Assembly: GCF_014529985.1 (NCBI RefSeq)
Contig: NZ_JACVMU010000006.1
Location: forward strand, 248,001-312,000
Origin: Leucobacter sp. cx-42
Lineage (GTDB): Bacteria; Actinomycetota; Actinomycetes; Actinomycetales; Microbacteriaceae
Reading direction: 5' to 3'
Length of the DNA: 64,000 nucleotides
The stretch's first letter is position 1. Each line of letters starts with the position of its first letter. The notes under the pieces are model-generated. The model made no database searches, was not told the DNA's origin, and worked only from the letters and a program-made list of their open reading frames with translations. Positions 25,648 through 33,213 of the stretch are shown piece by piece. The position numbers were made by a program, and so were the translations under genes.

Positions 25648-25844
25648 CTAGAGAAGAGCTCGCCCTATCTCGACCGGCCGCAAGCATTCTTTCAGCGCTT
25701 AACCGAGAATGCACACTTATCGAGCCACTTTACGGAAAAGAAGGCTCTGTCTTCTACGATCGCGTGAGCCGAAACGACATGTCAGAATTGCAAGAGTTTT
25801 CCCGGCGTTCGCCAGCCGGCTGGCTTCTACGCCGACGAATCTGA
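25644..25844 (+). CDS. Short, probably truncated gene at the right edge of the RiPP cluster
   Basis: 66 residues from ATG 25644, translationally coupled (ATGA) to the preceding gene. It looks like the beginning of a longer protein (ASILSALNRECTLIEPLYGK) that ends abruptly in RRRI. Another frame stays open through the stop (reading ...GFYADESERDVRFGR...), so a frameshift is also possible. Only 24 bases separate its stop from the end of the convergent LysR gene. The missing part may have held an export or tailoring function that the cluster otherwise lacks. Confidence 0.45.
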   Translation: MTREELALSRPAASILSALNRECTLIEPLYGKEGSVFYDRVSRNDMSELQEFSRRSPAGWLLRRRI

Positions 25845-25868
25845 GCGCGACGTCAGGTTCGGCCGTTG

Positions 25869-26858
25869 TCAGGCTCGAGCCGGTGACGTTGTACCGATGG
25901 TTGCTGGAGTGGTAATGCTGTCGATTCCTTTGACAGAAATCGCGGGGTTAGGCCGCGCTTGTCCCCCGAAGCTTGCCTCAGCGAAGTCGAGCAGCGCTGA
26001 CGCGCGCTGCGTGAGCTCCATGTCCTCTGGCCAAATGCCAACGACGTGTGACTGGGTGACCGGCGGATCAAGTGGACGGATCAACAACGGCCGCCCCTCG
26101 ACACTCGTGCGCGCCGCACTCGGCCGTGACATGAGCAGGCTGTACCCGAGTCCGCGGCCAACCAGTGCCTGCACGAGACCGATGTCGCTGATCCGCGCCT
26201 CGATCGTTGGCGCAAGCCCGCGTGCAGAAAACGCGTCCATGACGTTCGCGGTGCCCGGGGTCGCGTCGAACTGAATGTAGGGCTCGCTCGCCAGATCTGC
26301 GAGGTCGAGCGAGGGCACGGTTGCGAGCGGGTGTTCCGGGTGGAGGTGGACTTCGAGTTCGGTCTCGTAGATCCGTCGTTTGCGGCAGCCGGCTGGCAGC
26401 GATACGTCATAGACGAGCGCGACGTCGAGCCGGCCACCCTGCAACGCGGCGAGCAGTTCTTCGTTCGTGCCGATCATGATGGAGACATCGACACCGGGGT
26501 GCTCGCGCGGAAAGCCATCCAGAATCGCAGGCACAACATACGCCGCGAAGGTGGAATAGCAGCCGAGCTTCACCGGGCCGCGGAGCCCGTGGTCTTCGCC
26601 AACGCCGAGCACGAGTTCTTCGGTCGCCGAGATAATCTGGCGTGCCTGGCGCGCAAACTCCGCTCCGGTTGGCGTGAGCGTAAGCCCGCGCGCTTTTCGA
26701 CGTACGCAGAGTGGCTCGCCTACGACTCGTTCAAGCCCGGTTATGGCCTGTGACAGCGCCGATTCCGAGATGTGCAGGTGCGCGGCAGCTGCACTGAGCG
26801 TGTCAAAATTTGGCAGCGCTGAGAACAGCTCAAGCTGTCGCATCGTCACGTCAACCAC
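25869..26858 (-). CDS. LysR family transcriptional regulator
   Basis: 329 residues. The helix-turn-helix is at the N-terminus (LELFSALPNFDTLSAAAAHLHISESALSQAITGLERVVGEPLCVRR) and a periplasmic-binding-like effector domain follows (VKLGCYSTFAAYVVPAIL, then GRLDVALVYD). The open frame begins with GTG 26858; ATG 26843 would give the usual MRQLELF start. It is divergent from the MHS transporter/monooxygenase operon at 27050 and should activate it in response to an aromatic or heteroaromatic substrate. It is similar in style to the LysR protein at 36141. Its last 20-25 residues are unusual and may result from the island junction. Confidence 0.85.
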   Translation of the reverse strand: MVDVTMRQLELFSALPNFDTLSAAAAHLHISESALSQAITGLERVVGEPLCVRRKARGLTLTPTGAEFARQARQIISATEELVLGVGEDHGLRGPVKLGCYSTFAAYVVPAILDGFPREHPGVDVSIMIGTNEELLAALQGGRLDVALVYDVSLPAGCRKRRIYETELEVHLHPEHPLATVPSLDLADLASEPYIQFDATPGTANVMDAFSARGLAPTIEARISDIGLVQALVGRGLGYSLLMSRPSAARTSVEGRPLLIRPLDPPVTQSHVVGIWPEDMELTQRASALLDFAEASFGGQARPNPAISVKGIDSITTPATIGTTSPARA

Positions 26859-27049
26859 GGGTATCTCTGCCTCCTCGCAGCTTCTTCAGTGAAACCGAAC
26901 TTATTCCCCACAATAGTGCGATTTACACGCAGAGGAATTACCGCCATATTAGGGAAGACCCCGGGGCGCCACTGTCTGTACCAAGATGCGCGCGACCCAC
27001 ATCCAAATCGCTCACTTCGAGCGGCTAACAACGACGTTAGGGAAACACC

Positions 27050-28429
27050 ATGTCCGCAACAGCATCCGCAGCGAGAACCACCTCGATGCGCAGGGTCGCC
27101 TTCGCGACCATCATTGGCACCACGATCGAGTGGTACGACTTCTTCATCTATGCGACGAGCGCCGGCCTGGTGTTCGCGCAGCTCTTCTTCCAGCCCGCTG
27201 GCCAGGAGATTGGCCTCATGCTGTCGTTCGCGACCGTGGGTATCTCGTTCCTCTTCCGCCCGCTCGGCGCGTTCCTCGCTGGCCACTTCGGCGACATCAT
27301 CGGCCGCCGTGCGGTGCTCGTGATCACGCTTATCCTCATGGGCGCAGCGACCACGCTCATCGGTCTGCTTCCGACCTACGCGTCGATCGGCATTGCTGCA
27401 CCGATCCTCCTCCTCTTCCTGCGTATTCTGCAGGGTCTCTCTGCCGGCGGCGAGTGGGGCGGCGCAGCCCTCATGGCGGTCGAGCACGCACCGGCAACTC
27501 ACCGCGGTCGCGCGGGTTCCTGGCCGCAGCTCGGAGTGCCCCTCGGCATGCTCCTCGCTTCAGGCATGACCGCGCTCATGACCGGCGTCATCTCGCCGGG
27601 TGAGGCATACCTCGAGTGGGGCTGGCGCGTGCCGTTCCTCGTGAGCTTCCTGCTCATCATCGTGGGTATCCTGATCCGCCGTGCGGTTGATGAGAGCCCG
27701 GTCTTCAAGGAGATCGCGGCAAAGGGCCGCACCAAGGGCATCCCCATCGTGCAGGTTTTCAAGAAGCACTGGTACCTCGTCCTCCTCGCCGCGCTCGTCT
27801 TCGCGGGCAACGGCGCGCTCGGCTACATGACGACCGGTGGCTTCATGAACAGCTACGCGATCAACACCCAGGGCCTCGACACCACCTCGGTGCTCGTCGC
27901 GGCTTCGACCGGTGCGACGGTCTGGTTCTTCTCGACGCTGGTCTCAGGCATTTTCGCTGACAAGATTGGTCGTCGAAACACGTTCCTCCTCGGCTTCACT
28001 ATGCAGGCGCTCATCGTCTTCCCGGCATTCTGGTTCGTGAACCAGTGGGGCCTCGCAGGTCTGTACCTCGCGCTCGTGCTCATCTCGCTTGCGCTCGGCT
28101 TCACCTACGGCCCGCTCGCGGCATGGTACTCCGAGATCTTCCCCGCATCGGTTCGCTTCTCTGGCGTCTCGATCACCTACGCCCTCGGCGCGATCATTGG
28201 TGGCGCATTCGCTCCGATGATTGCCCAGATGCTCCTCGAAGCAACCGGATCCACGCTCGCGGTCTCGACCTACCTGCTCGTCGCCTCGATCGTCGGCGGA
28301 CTCGCTGCCCTCGCCCTCCGCGATCGCAGCGGCATTCCGCTCGGCCCAGCACACGAGGAAGAGCAGGCGACCGGCGCGACCATGTTCACGAAGCCGACCC
28401 CGGTCGTACCTGTCTCTGTAGACGCCTAG
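27050..28429 (+). CDS. MFS transporter, metabolite:H+ symporter (MHS) family
   Basis: 459 residues with twelve membrane segments. TIIGTTIEWYDFFIYATSAG near the N-terminus and FRPLGAFLAGHFGDIIGRR in the TM2-3 loop are hallmarks of the MHS group (shikimate, proline/betaine, dicarboxylate and aromatic acid importers). It is the first gene of an operon with a flavin monooxygenase (28468) and a Rossmann oxidoreductase (29685), so it most probably imports the compound they oxidise. Confidence 0.87.
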   Translation: MSATASAARTTSMRRVAFATIIGTTIEWYDFFIYATSAGLVFAQLFFQPAGQEIGLMLSFATVGISFLFRPLGAFLAGHFGDIIGRRAVLVITLILMGAATTLIGLLPTYASIGIAAPILLLFLRILQGLSAGGEWGGAALMAVEHAPATHRGRAGSWPQLGVPLGMLLASGMTALMTGVISPGEAYLEWGWRVPFLVSFLLIIVGILIRRAVDESPVFKEIAAKGRTKGIPIVQVFKKHWYLVLLAALVFAGNGALGYMTTGGFMNSYAINTQGLDTTSVLVAASTGATVWFFSTLVSGIFADKIGRRNTFLLGFTMQALIVFPAFWFVNQWGLAGLYLALVLISLALGFTYGPLAAWYSEIFPASVRFSGVSITYALGAIIGGAFAPMIAQMLLEATGSTLAVSTYLLVASIVGGLAALALRDRSGIPLGPAHEEEQATGATMFTKPTPVVPVSVDA

Positions 28430-28467
28430 GCGATCCGCACCCACTTCATCTCAGTCAAGGAGAAACA

Positions 28468-29688
28468 ATGCTGAGCCCAACAACCAGAATCGCGATCATT
28501 GGCGGTGGAATGGGCGGCCTCACAGCCGCAATTGCACTGACGCGGATCGCAGGCGTCCAAGTCACCATCTTCGAGCAAGCCAGTAAGCTCGGCGAGGTTG
28601 GCGCAGGCGTCACCGTCGCGCCGAACGCTCAGCGCGTGCTGGACGAGCTTGGGTTCCTGGAAAAGGTGCGTGACGCGGGCGCGGTCCCTGACGGGCACGG
28701 TGTCTACCTCAACTCGATGGGCGAGCTCGTGACCGATGCCGCGTGGGAGGACTCGGGCAAGCAGTACCGAAACATTGGAATGTATCGCCCGGACCTCATC
28801 AAGGTGTTGGCGGCTGAGGTGGATCCGAAGGTGATCCGCCTCGGCCACCGCCTGAGTGATATCGAGATCTTGGATGCCGGTGTGCGCCTCTCATTTGAGA
28901 ACGGTGCCGTTGAGGACTTCGACGCGGTCGTGGGTGCTGACGGCATCCACTCGGTCGCGCGCAAGACGGTCGGCCAGTTTCCTGAGCCGGTCTACTCGGA
29001 GTACATCGTGTACCGCGGTGTCGTCGACGCGACGAAGCTCCCCGCAGACTGGCCCGCAATCAGCCAGGTCTGGATGGGCAACTCGCGCCACTTCATGTGT
29101 TACCCACTGAAGAACCGCACGCTGTACAACTTTGTTGCGGGTGTACCGAGTGATCGCCCGCTGAACGGGCCATGGTCTGGCCCGGCAGAGGTGAGCGAGC
29201 TCGCGGCCGAGTTTGCTGGCGACAATTGGGATCCCAAGTTGCACCGGTTCATCAGCTCAATCGAGAAGACCTTCTGGTGGGGTCTCTTCGATCACGAACC
29301 CCTCACCAACTGGTCGCACGGGCCGGTCGCGCTGCTCGGCGATGCCGCGCACACGATGCTCCCGCACCAGGGGCAGGGTGTGAACCAGGCCATCGAGGAC
29401 AGCATGGCGCTCGCGACCTTCCTGAAGGCTGCGAACTCCGTCGCTGAGATCCCTGAGGCGTTCCGCCGCTACACCGCGGTGCGTATGCAGCGCACCGCGA
29501 TCCTGCAGCACGGATCGCGTCGCTCGGGCTGGATGTTCGACGCCCAGCACGAATTCGCGGATCTCGCCAAGCGCGACGCAGACATCCGTGTCGGCCGCGA
29601 CTTCCGCCGCAGCGCGGTCTTCGATTACGACGCCAAGAAAGTGGCAGAGCAGGCGCTCGCGCGCTTCGAGAGGAACGGGAACGCATGA
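28468..29688 (+). CDS. FAD-dependent aromatic hydroxylase (salicylate/6-hydroxynicotinate hydroxylase type)
   Basis: 406 residues from ATG 28468 (AAGGAGAAAC upstream). FAD motifs are in order: GGGMGGLTAAIAL (GxGxxG), VVGADGIHSVARKTV (DG) and LLGDAAHTMLPHQGQGVNQAIEDS (GD). This is a group A single-component flavoprotein hydroxylase using NAD(P)H and O2. The 'MLPHQGQGVNQAIED' segment is closest to the salicylate and 6-hydroxynicotinate hydroxylase branch. The operon with an importer and a divergent LysR regulator supports ring hydroxylation of an imported aromatic acid. The exact substrate is not determined. Confidence 0.83.
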   Translation: MLSPTTRIAIIGGGMGGLTAAIALTRIAGVQVTIFEQASKLGEVGAGVTVAPNAQRVLDELGFLEKVRDAGAVPDGHGVYLNSMGELVTDAAWEDSGKQYRNIGMYRPDLIKVLAAEVDPKVIRLGHRLSDIEILDAGVRLSFENGAVEDFDAVVGADGIHSVARKTVGQFPEPVYSEYIVYRGVVDATKLPADWPAISQVWMGNSRHFMCYPLKNRTLYNFVAGVPSDRPLNGPWSGPAEVSELAAEFAGDNWDPKLHRFISSIEKTFWWGLFDHEPLTNWSHGPVALLGDAAHTMLPHQGQGVNQAIEDSMALATFLKAANSVAEIPEAFRRYTAVRMQRTAILQHGSRRSGWMFDAQHEFADLAKRDADIRVGRDFRRSAVFDYDAKKVAEQALARFERNGNA

Positions 29689-30305
29689 CTTCCATCACGA
29701 TTATTGGCAGCGGCAAGATGAGTGCCGCGCTCGCTGAAGTGGCCTACCGCGCCGGATACCCGACCCAGATCCTTCGCCGCAGCACCCGCAGCTCGTCTGG
29801 CGACCGCCCCGAGGTGAGCTACGGAGCGCTCGGCGACGACATCACGGGTGACATCGTGATCTTCGCCCTGCCGTTCGTTGCATACCCCAGCGTGGTCGAG
29901 CTCTACGGGCCCCGGCTCGCAGGGAAGGTCATCGTCGACATCGCGAACGCGATTGACTTCACCACCTACGATGAGCTCAAAGTCCCCGTGGGGTCTTCAA
30001 CCGCACTCGAACTCGCAACGTTGGTGCCTGCCTCGGCTGCTGTCGTCAAGGCGTTCAACGTGAATCTCGGCGACACCCTCACCGCAGGCACGAACGGCAC
30101 CACGACTACGACCGTGCTCTACGCAGGTGATTATGCAGAGGCGAAGATCGCCGTTGCCGACTTCATTCGTGCCTCCGGCATGCGCGCAGTTGATGCTGGC
30201 CCGCTCACGCGTTCGCGTGAGCTCGAGTCGATGGGCTTCCTGCAGATCATGCTCGCGGCCCTCGGCCGCACGCACAACGAGACCGGCTTCACGCTGCTCG
30301 AGTAG
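29685..30305 (+). CDS. NADP-binding oxidoreductase, F420-dependent NADP reductase-like
   Basis: 206 residues, overlapping the hydroxylase gene by ATGA. It is a Rossmann fold with IIGSGKMSAALAEVAYRAGY (GxGxM/G) and ILRRSTRSS binding NADP, then IVIFALPFVAY and VIVDIANAIDF, and KAFN in the middle. It belongs to the F420H2:NADP oxidoreductase/dinucleotide-binding group. In this operon it may supply NADPH or act on a pathway intermediate. True F420 use cannot be decided from sequence. Confidence 0.75.
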   Translation: MTSITIIGSGKMSAALAEVAYRAGYPTQILRRSTRSSSGDRPEVSYGALGDDITGDIVIFALPFVAYPSVVELYGPRLAGKVIVDIANAIDFTTYDELKVPVGSSTALELATLVPASAAVVKAFNVNLGDTLTAGTNGTTTTTVLYAGDYAEAKIAVADFIRASGMRAVDAGPLTRSRELESMGFLQIMLAALGRTHNETGFTLLE

Positions 30306-30312
30306 CGTGAAC

Positions 30313-30517
30313 GCTTCGAGCAAGCCGACCAGCTCGAAGCAACCAGACCGGGCGGGATCGCAGAACCCGCCCACCTTCACCGGCCCTATCCGGTGAAACC
30401 ACCGGGATGTTCGGCAGGCAGGAACACTCGTCCTTGACATCGTGGCGAGTACGCCCGTCGAACACCCGGGCTTCTGCCGAAAGCGCCCCCTTCAACTTCT
30501 TGAAGGGGGCGCTTTCG
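30313..30517. terminator. Five consecutive hairpins between convergent genes
   Basis: Stems: GCTTCGAGC (30313-30321) with 30332-30340; GGGCGGG (30350-30356) with 30366-30372; TTCACCGG (30376-30383) with 30390-30397; TTCGGCAG (30410-30417) with 30474-30481; and an 18-base stem (30478-30495 with 30500-30517, CGAAAGCGCCCCCTTCAA). The last is an efficient bidirectional terminator between the operon ending at 30305 and the gene ending at 30548. The first four are more than termination needs and may form a structured RNA. Confidence 0.65.
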
Positions 30518-30547
30518 CGTGCACGGGTACTTCTCGCGGGGTGAGCG

Positions 30548-31993
30548 CTACTTCGCAGCAGCAGACGCGTGCCCGGTGCGCTCCATGACGCCCCACTCGC
30601 TTGCCTTGCCGAGGCGGCCGCGCAAAATACCCTTGAGCTGCCACACGAAGGTGAACGGACGGTAGAAGACAGGCTCGAGCAGGGTGGTTGCTAGGAGTAG
30701 CCAGAACTGCTTATTGGCCGAGTAATTCTTAAACCACAGCATGTCCACGACGAGCGCAGCGATGCCGACGAGCGCAGACAGGCCGATGCCACAGACGAAC
30801 AGCAGCATGACGCCGAGCAAGTTACTCATGAAACTCCCACCGACGCCGCCAAGCGTCAGCAAAACAACGGTCAGAATCACGCCAATCGCAGCGACAAGCG
30901 GCGCAAGGTACTCGTACAGGAACAGCCACGGTAGCGCCAGGTTGCCGAGCACCCCGTACCGACGATTGAACAGCAGCCCGCGGAACTTCACGAGGATCTC
31001 GTCGAGTCCCTGTGCCCAGCGAATGCGCTGGCTCTTGAGCTGATCCATGCGGCTCGGCACTTCGGTCCAGCACACTGCACGGGCATCAAACACCACGCTG
31101 TACGGCCGCTTCGCTTCGACCGCGTCCATGTGCACCGAAAGGAGCAGATCCGCGTCTTCTGCGAGGGACTCAGCGGTGAGGCCGCCAACGGCAAAGATTG
31201 CCTCGCGCCGGTACAGGCCGAAGGCACCGGAGATGATCGTGAGGCCGTTGCGGCCAGACCAACCGGACCGGCCGAGCAAGAACGCGCGCAGGTACTCAAC
31301 AACCTGGAATCGTTCGATCCACTTCTTCGGCAGTGCGTAGCCAACCGGATTGCCACCCTGGAACGTCATGCCGTTCGCAGGCAGAATCGTGCCGCCCGCA
31401 GCCACCACGCGCGGATCATCGATAAACGGCAGCGCAAGTCGCAGCAGCGCATCGGGTGCGAGCATTGAGTCGGCGTCGATCATGCAGACGAGCTCACCCT
31501 GTGCGGCGCGCAGCCCCGCGTTGACGGCATCGGCACGGCGGCCCTTACTCACCTTCGAGATGACATGTAGGCGGGTGCCGTCAGTGGATCGGTACTCAGC
31601 GAGCGTCTCGCCCTCTTGTGGCACACGTTCGTCGACGGCAGAGAAGGGTGCGGGTTCAAGCGCAAACGCCTCTCGCAGCACCTCAACCGTGCGGTCTTTG
31701 GAACCGTCATCGACCACGATGATGTCGAGGGCGGGATATCGCAGGTTGCGCAGCGATTCGACGGCCGGCACGATACCGGCTTCCTCGTTGTGCGCGGGCA
31801 CGACGACAGTCACGGTCGGCGTCATGGGGTTCGAAAATACCTCGATGCCAGAGAACATGGCTGGCCATCGAGCCTCCCGTGAGATGCGACGGGCCGCGAC
31901 GCCGATCAGCGCGAGCGTACCGACGTGATAGACGACGTAGTACAGGCTCAGCACCAACAGGGTGACCAGCAGGAAGAGTTCCAGGCCGTTCAT
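30548..31993 (-). CDS. Membrane glycosyltransferase family 2
   Basis: 481 residues: an N-terminal membrane helix, a GT-A catalytic domain and three or four C-terminal helices. Motifs are VVPAHNEEAGI, VVDDGSKDRT, CMIDADSMLAPDAL (D,D,DxD) and QRIRWAQGL (QxxRW), as in processive synthases of the PgaC/hyaluronan/cellulose type. It should polymerise or transfer a sugar across the membrane to an extracellular polysaccharide. It is the last gene of an operon with a response regulator and a HEAT-repeat protein, overlapping the latter by ATGA, so polysaccharide output seems to be under phosphorelay control. Confidence 0.85.
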   Translation of the reverse strand: MNGLELFLLVTLLVLSLYYVVYHVGTLALIGVAARRISREARWPAMFSGIEVFSNPMTPTVTVVVPAHNEEAGIVPAVESLRNLRYPALDIIVVDDGSKDRTVEVLREAFALEPAPFSAVDERVPQEGETLAEYRSTDGTRLHVISKVSKGRRADAVNAGLRAAQGELVCMIDADSMLAPDALLRLALPFIDDPRVVAAGGTILPANGMTFQGGNPVGYALPKKWIERFQVVEYLRAFLLGRSGWSGRNGLTIISGAFGLYRREAIFAVGGLTAESLAEDADLLLSVHMDAVEAKRPYSVVFDARAVCWTEVPSRMDQLKSQRIRWAQGLDEILVKFRGLLFNRRYGVLGNLALPWLFLYEYLAPLVAAIGVILTVVLLTLGGVGGSFMSNLLGVMLLFVCGIGLSALVGIAALVVDMLWFKNYSANKQFWLLLATTLLEPVFYRPFTFVWQLKGILRGRLGKASEWGVMERTGHASAAAK

Positions 31994-32739
31994 GCGCGTG
32001 CCCCTTCAGTGTCAGTATCCGTGTCGTCTTCATCGTCATAGTCGGTGAAGCCTGCGTACGCCGCTGTCGCCGGTTCCTGCGAGCCGGTGTGCTCGAGCAC
32101 CATCGCAGCGACGCGACGCACGGCGGGGCTTTCCGAGACCATCTTCTCTTCGAGCAAAGTTGAATCCTGCGGCAGAATGCGCAACACTGCCATCGCGCCA
32201 ACGCTCGGCGGCAACAGCTCTGCCTCAATCGCGCGGAACACGTCTGCCACGTTGTCTTCGTTTCCGAAGTATCCGAGCAAACGCGCGGCACCAGATCGAA
32301 CGCGGGGGTGCGGATCCTCCAACTGCGACACCAGCACAGACAGCGCCCGTGGACGCTCCGTAAGCACGAGCAACGTTGCACCGCGCAAGCGCATCGCTGG
32401 TTTCGGTGAGGTGGTCCATTTGATCGCCATGCCGAGCAGCAGCGAGGTTTCGAGCCAGATCGACAGGACTCGTCGATCCGCCACGGTCAGATTCGTGAGC
32501 AAGCCAATTGCGACGTCAGCAGTCTCTTCCCAAGTGGCCTTGCCGCGGTCGAGCGTTGGTCCGACTCCCTCTGAGCCGTCAATGAGCGCGTCAAGGACAC
32601 GCTCTTTGCGCTCCTTGCGAGCGCGGGCAGATGCGTGTGTCCAGATACTCAGGACGACGAGCAAGATCAGAACGGCCGCCAGCAGCGACCAGTAGAACCA
32701 CTGAACAGCCGCCCCGACCTCATCGACGAACTCAACCAT
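31990..32739 (-). CDS. Membrane-anchored HEAT-repeat protein
   Basis: 249 residues from ATG 32739, which overlaps the response-regulator stop by 8 bases. One membrane helix (about 17-34) and a basic stretch are followed by a helical repeat region (AAVLRILPQDS, VLVSQLEDPHPRVRSGAARLLGYFG), the latter a clear HEAT/PBS-lyase-type repeat. The C-terminus is Asp/Thr-rich. It lies between the response regulator and the glycosyltransferase, so it may act as a scaffold linking signalling to synthesis. Confidence 0.75.
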   Translation of the reverse strand: MVEFVDEVGAAVQWFYWSLLAAVLILLVVLSIWTHASARARKERKERVLDALIDGSEGVGPTLDRGKATWEETADVAIGLLTNLTVADRRVLSIWLETSLLLGMAIKWTTSPKPAMRLRGATLLVLTERPRALSVLVSQLEDPHPRVRSGAARLLGYFGNEDNVADVFRAIEAELLPPSVGAMAVLRILPQDSTLLEEKMVSESPAVRRVAAMVLEHTGSQEPATAAYAGFTDYDDEDDTDTDTEGARA

Positions 32740-33148
32740 CGGCGTGCTTACCAACGCGGCTCTGGCCAGCGGCGCGCGCCTCAGCAACAGCGGCTTCAAG
32801 CCCAGCGACCTTCGACACCAGGTCGGCGGCGGCGAACGGCTTCACGAGGTAATCGTCGGCACCTGCGGCGAGCGCGCGTTCCTTATCGCTGCCCTGCGAG
32901 CGCGCAGTGAGCATGAGGAAGCGGGTCGTGGTGTTCGGGTCGAGCTCGCGCAGGCGCTGGATCATTTCGAGGCCACTCATCCGGGGCATCATCCAGTCAA
33001 CGATGGCGACGTCTGGCGTGCTGGTGCGGATCAAATCGAGGCCTTCGAGGCCATCTGCGGCTCCAAGTACCTCATGTCCCAATCGTGTGAGCCGACGAAC
33101 CAACAATCTGTTGAGATCGACCTCGTCTTCGACTACCACGATGCGCAT
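32732..33148 (-). CDS. Stand-alone receiver-domain response regulator
   Basis: 138 residues from ATG 33148 (GGGGGA upstream). It is a complete receiver domain: VVEDEVDLN (acidic pair), IVDWMMPRMSGLEMI with the phospho-acceptor Asp, MLTARS (Thr) and YLVKPF (Lys). No DNA-binding domain follows, so it signals by protein contact, for example with the HEAT-repeat protein encoded next. The cognate kinase is probably the divergent MASE1 histidine kinase at 33214. Confidence 0.85.
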   Translation of the reverse strand: MRIVVVEDEVDLNRLLVRRLTRLGHEVLGAADGLEGLDLIRTSTPDVAIVDWMMPRMSGLEMIQRLRELDPNTTTRFLMLTARSQGSDKERALAAGADDYLVKPFAAADLVSKVAGLEAAVAEARAAGQSRVGKHADG

Positions 33149-33213
33149 AATTCCCCCTGCTCCAACCCAAGATACGGATAAGCTTCTCACAGAAAATCTA
33201 TCGAGGAGTAGCC

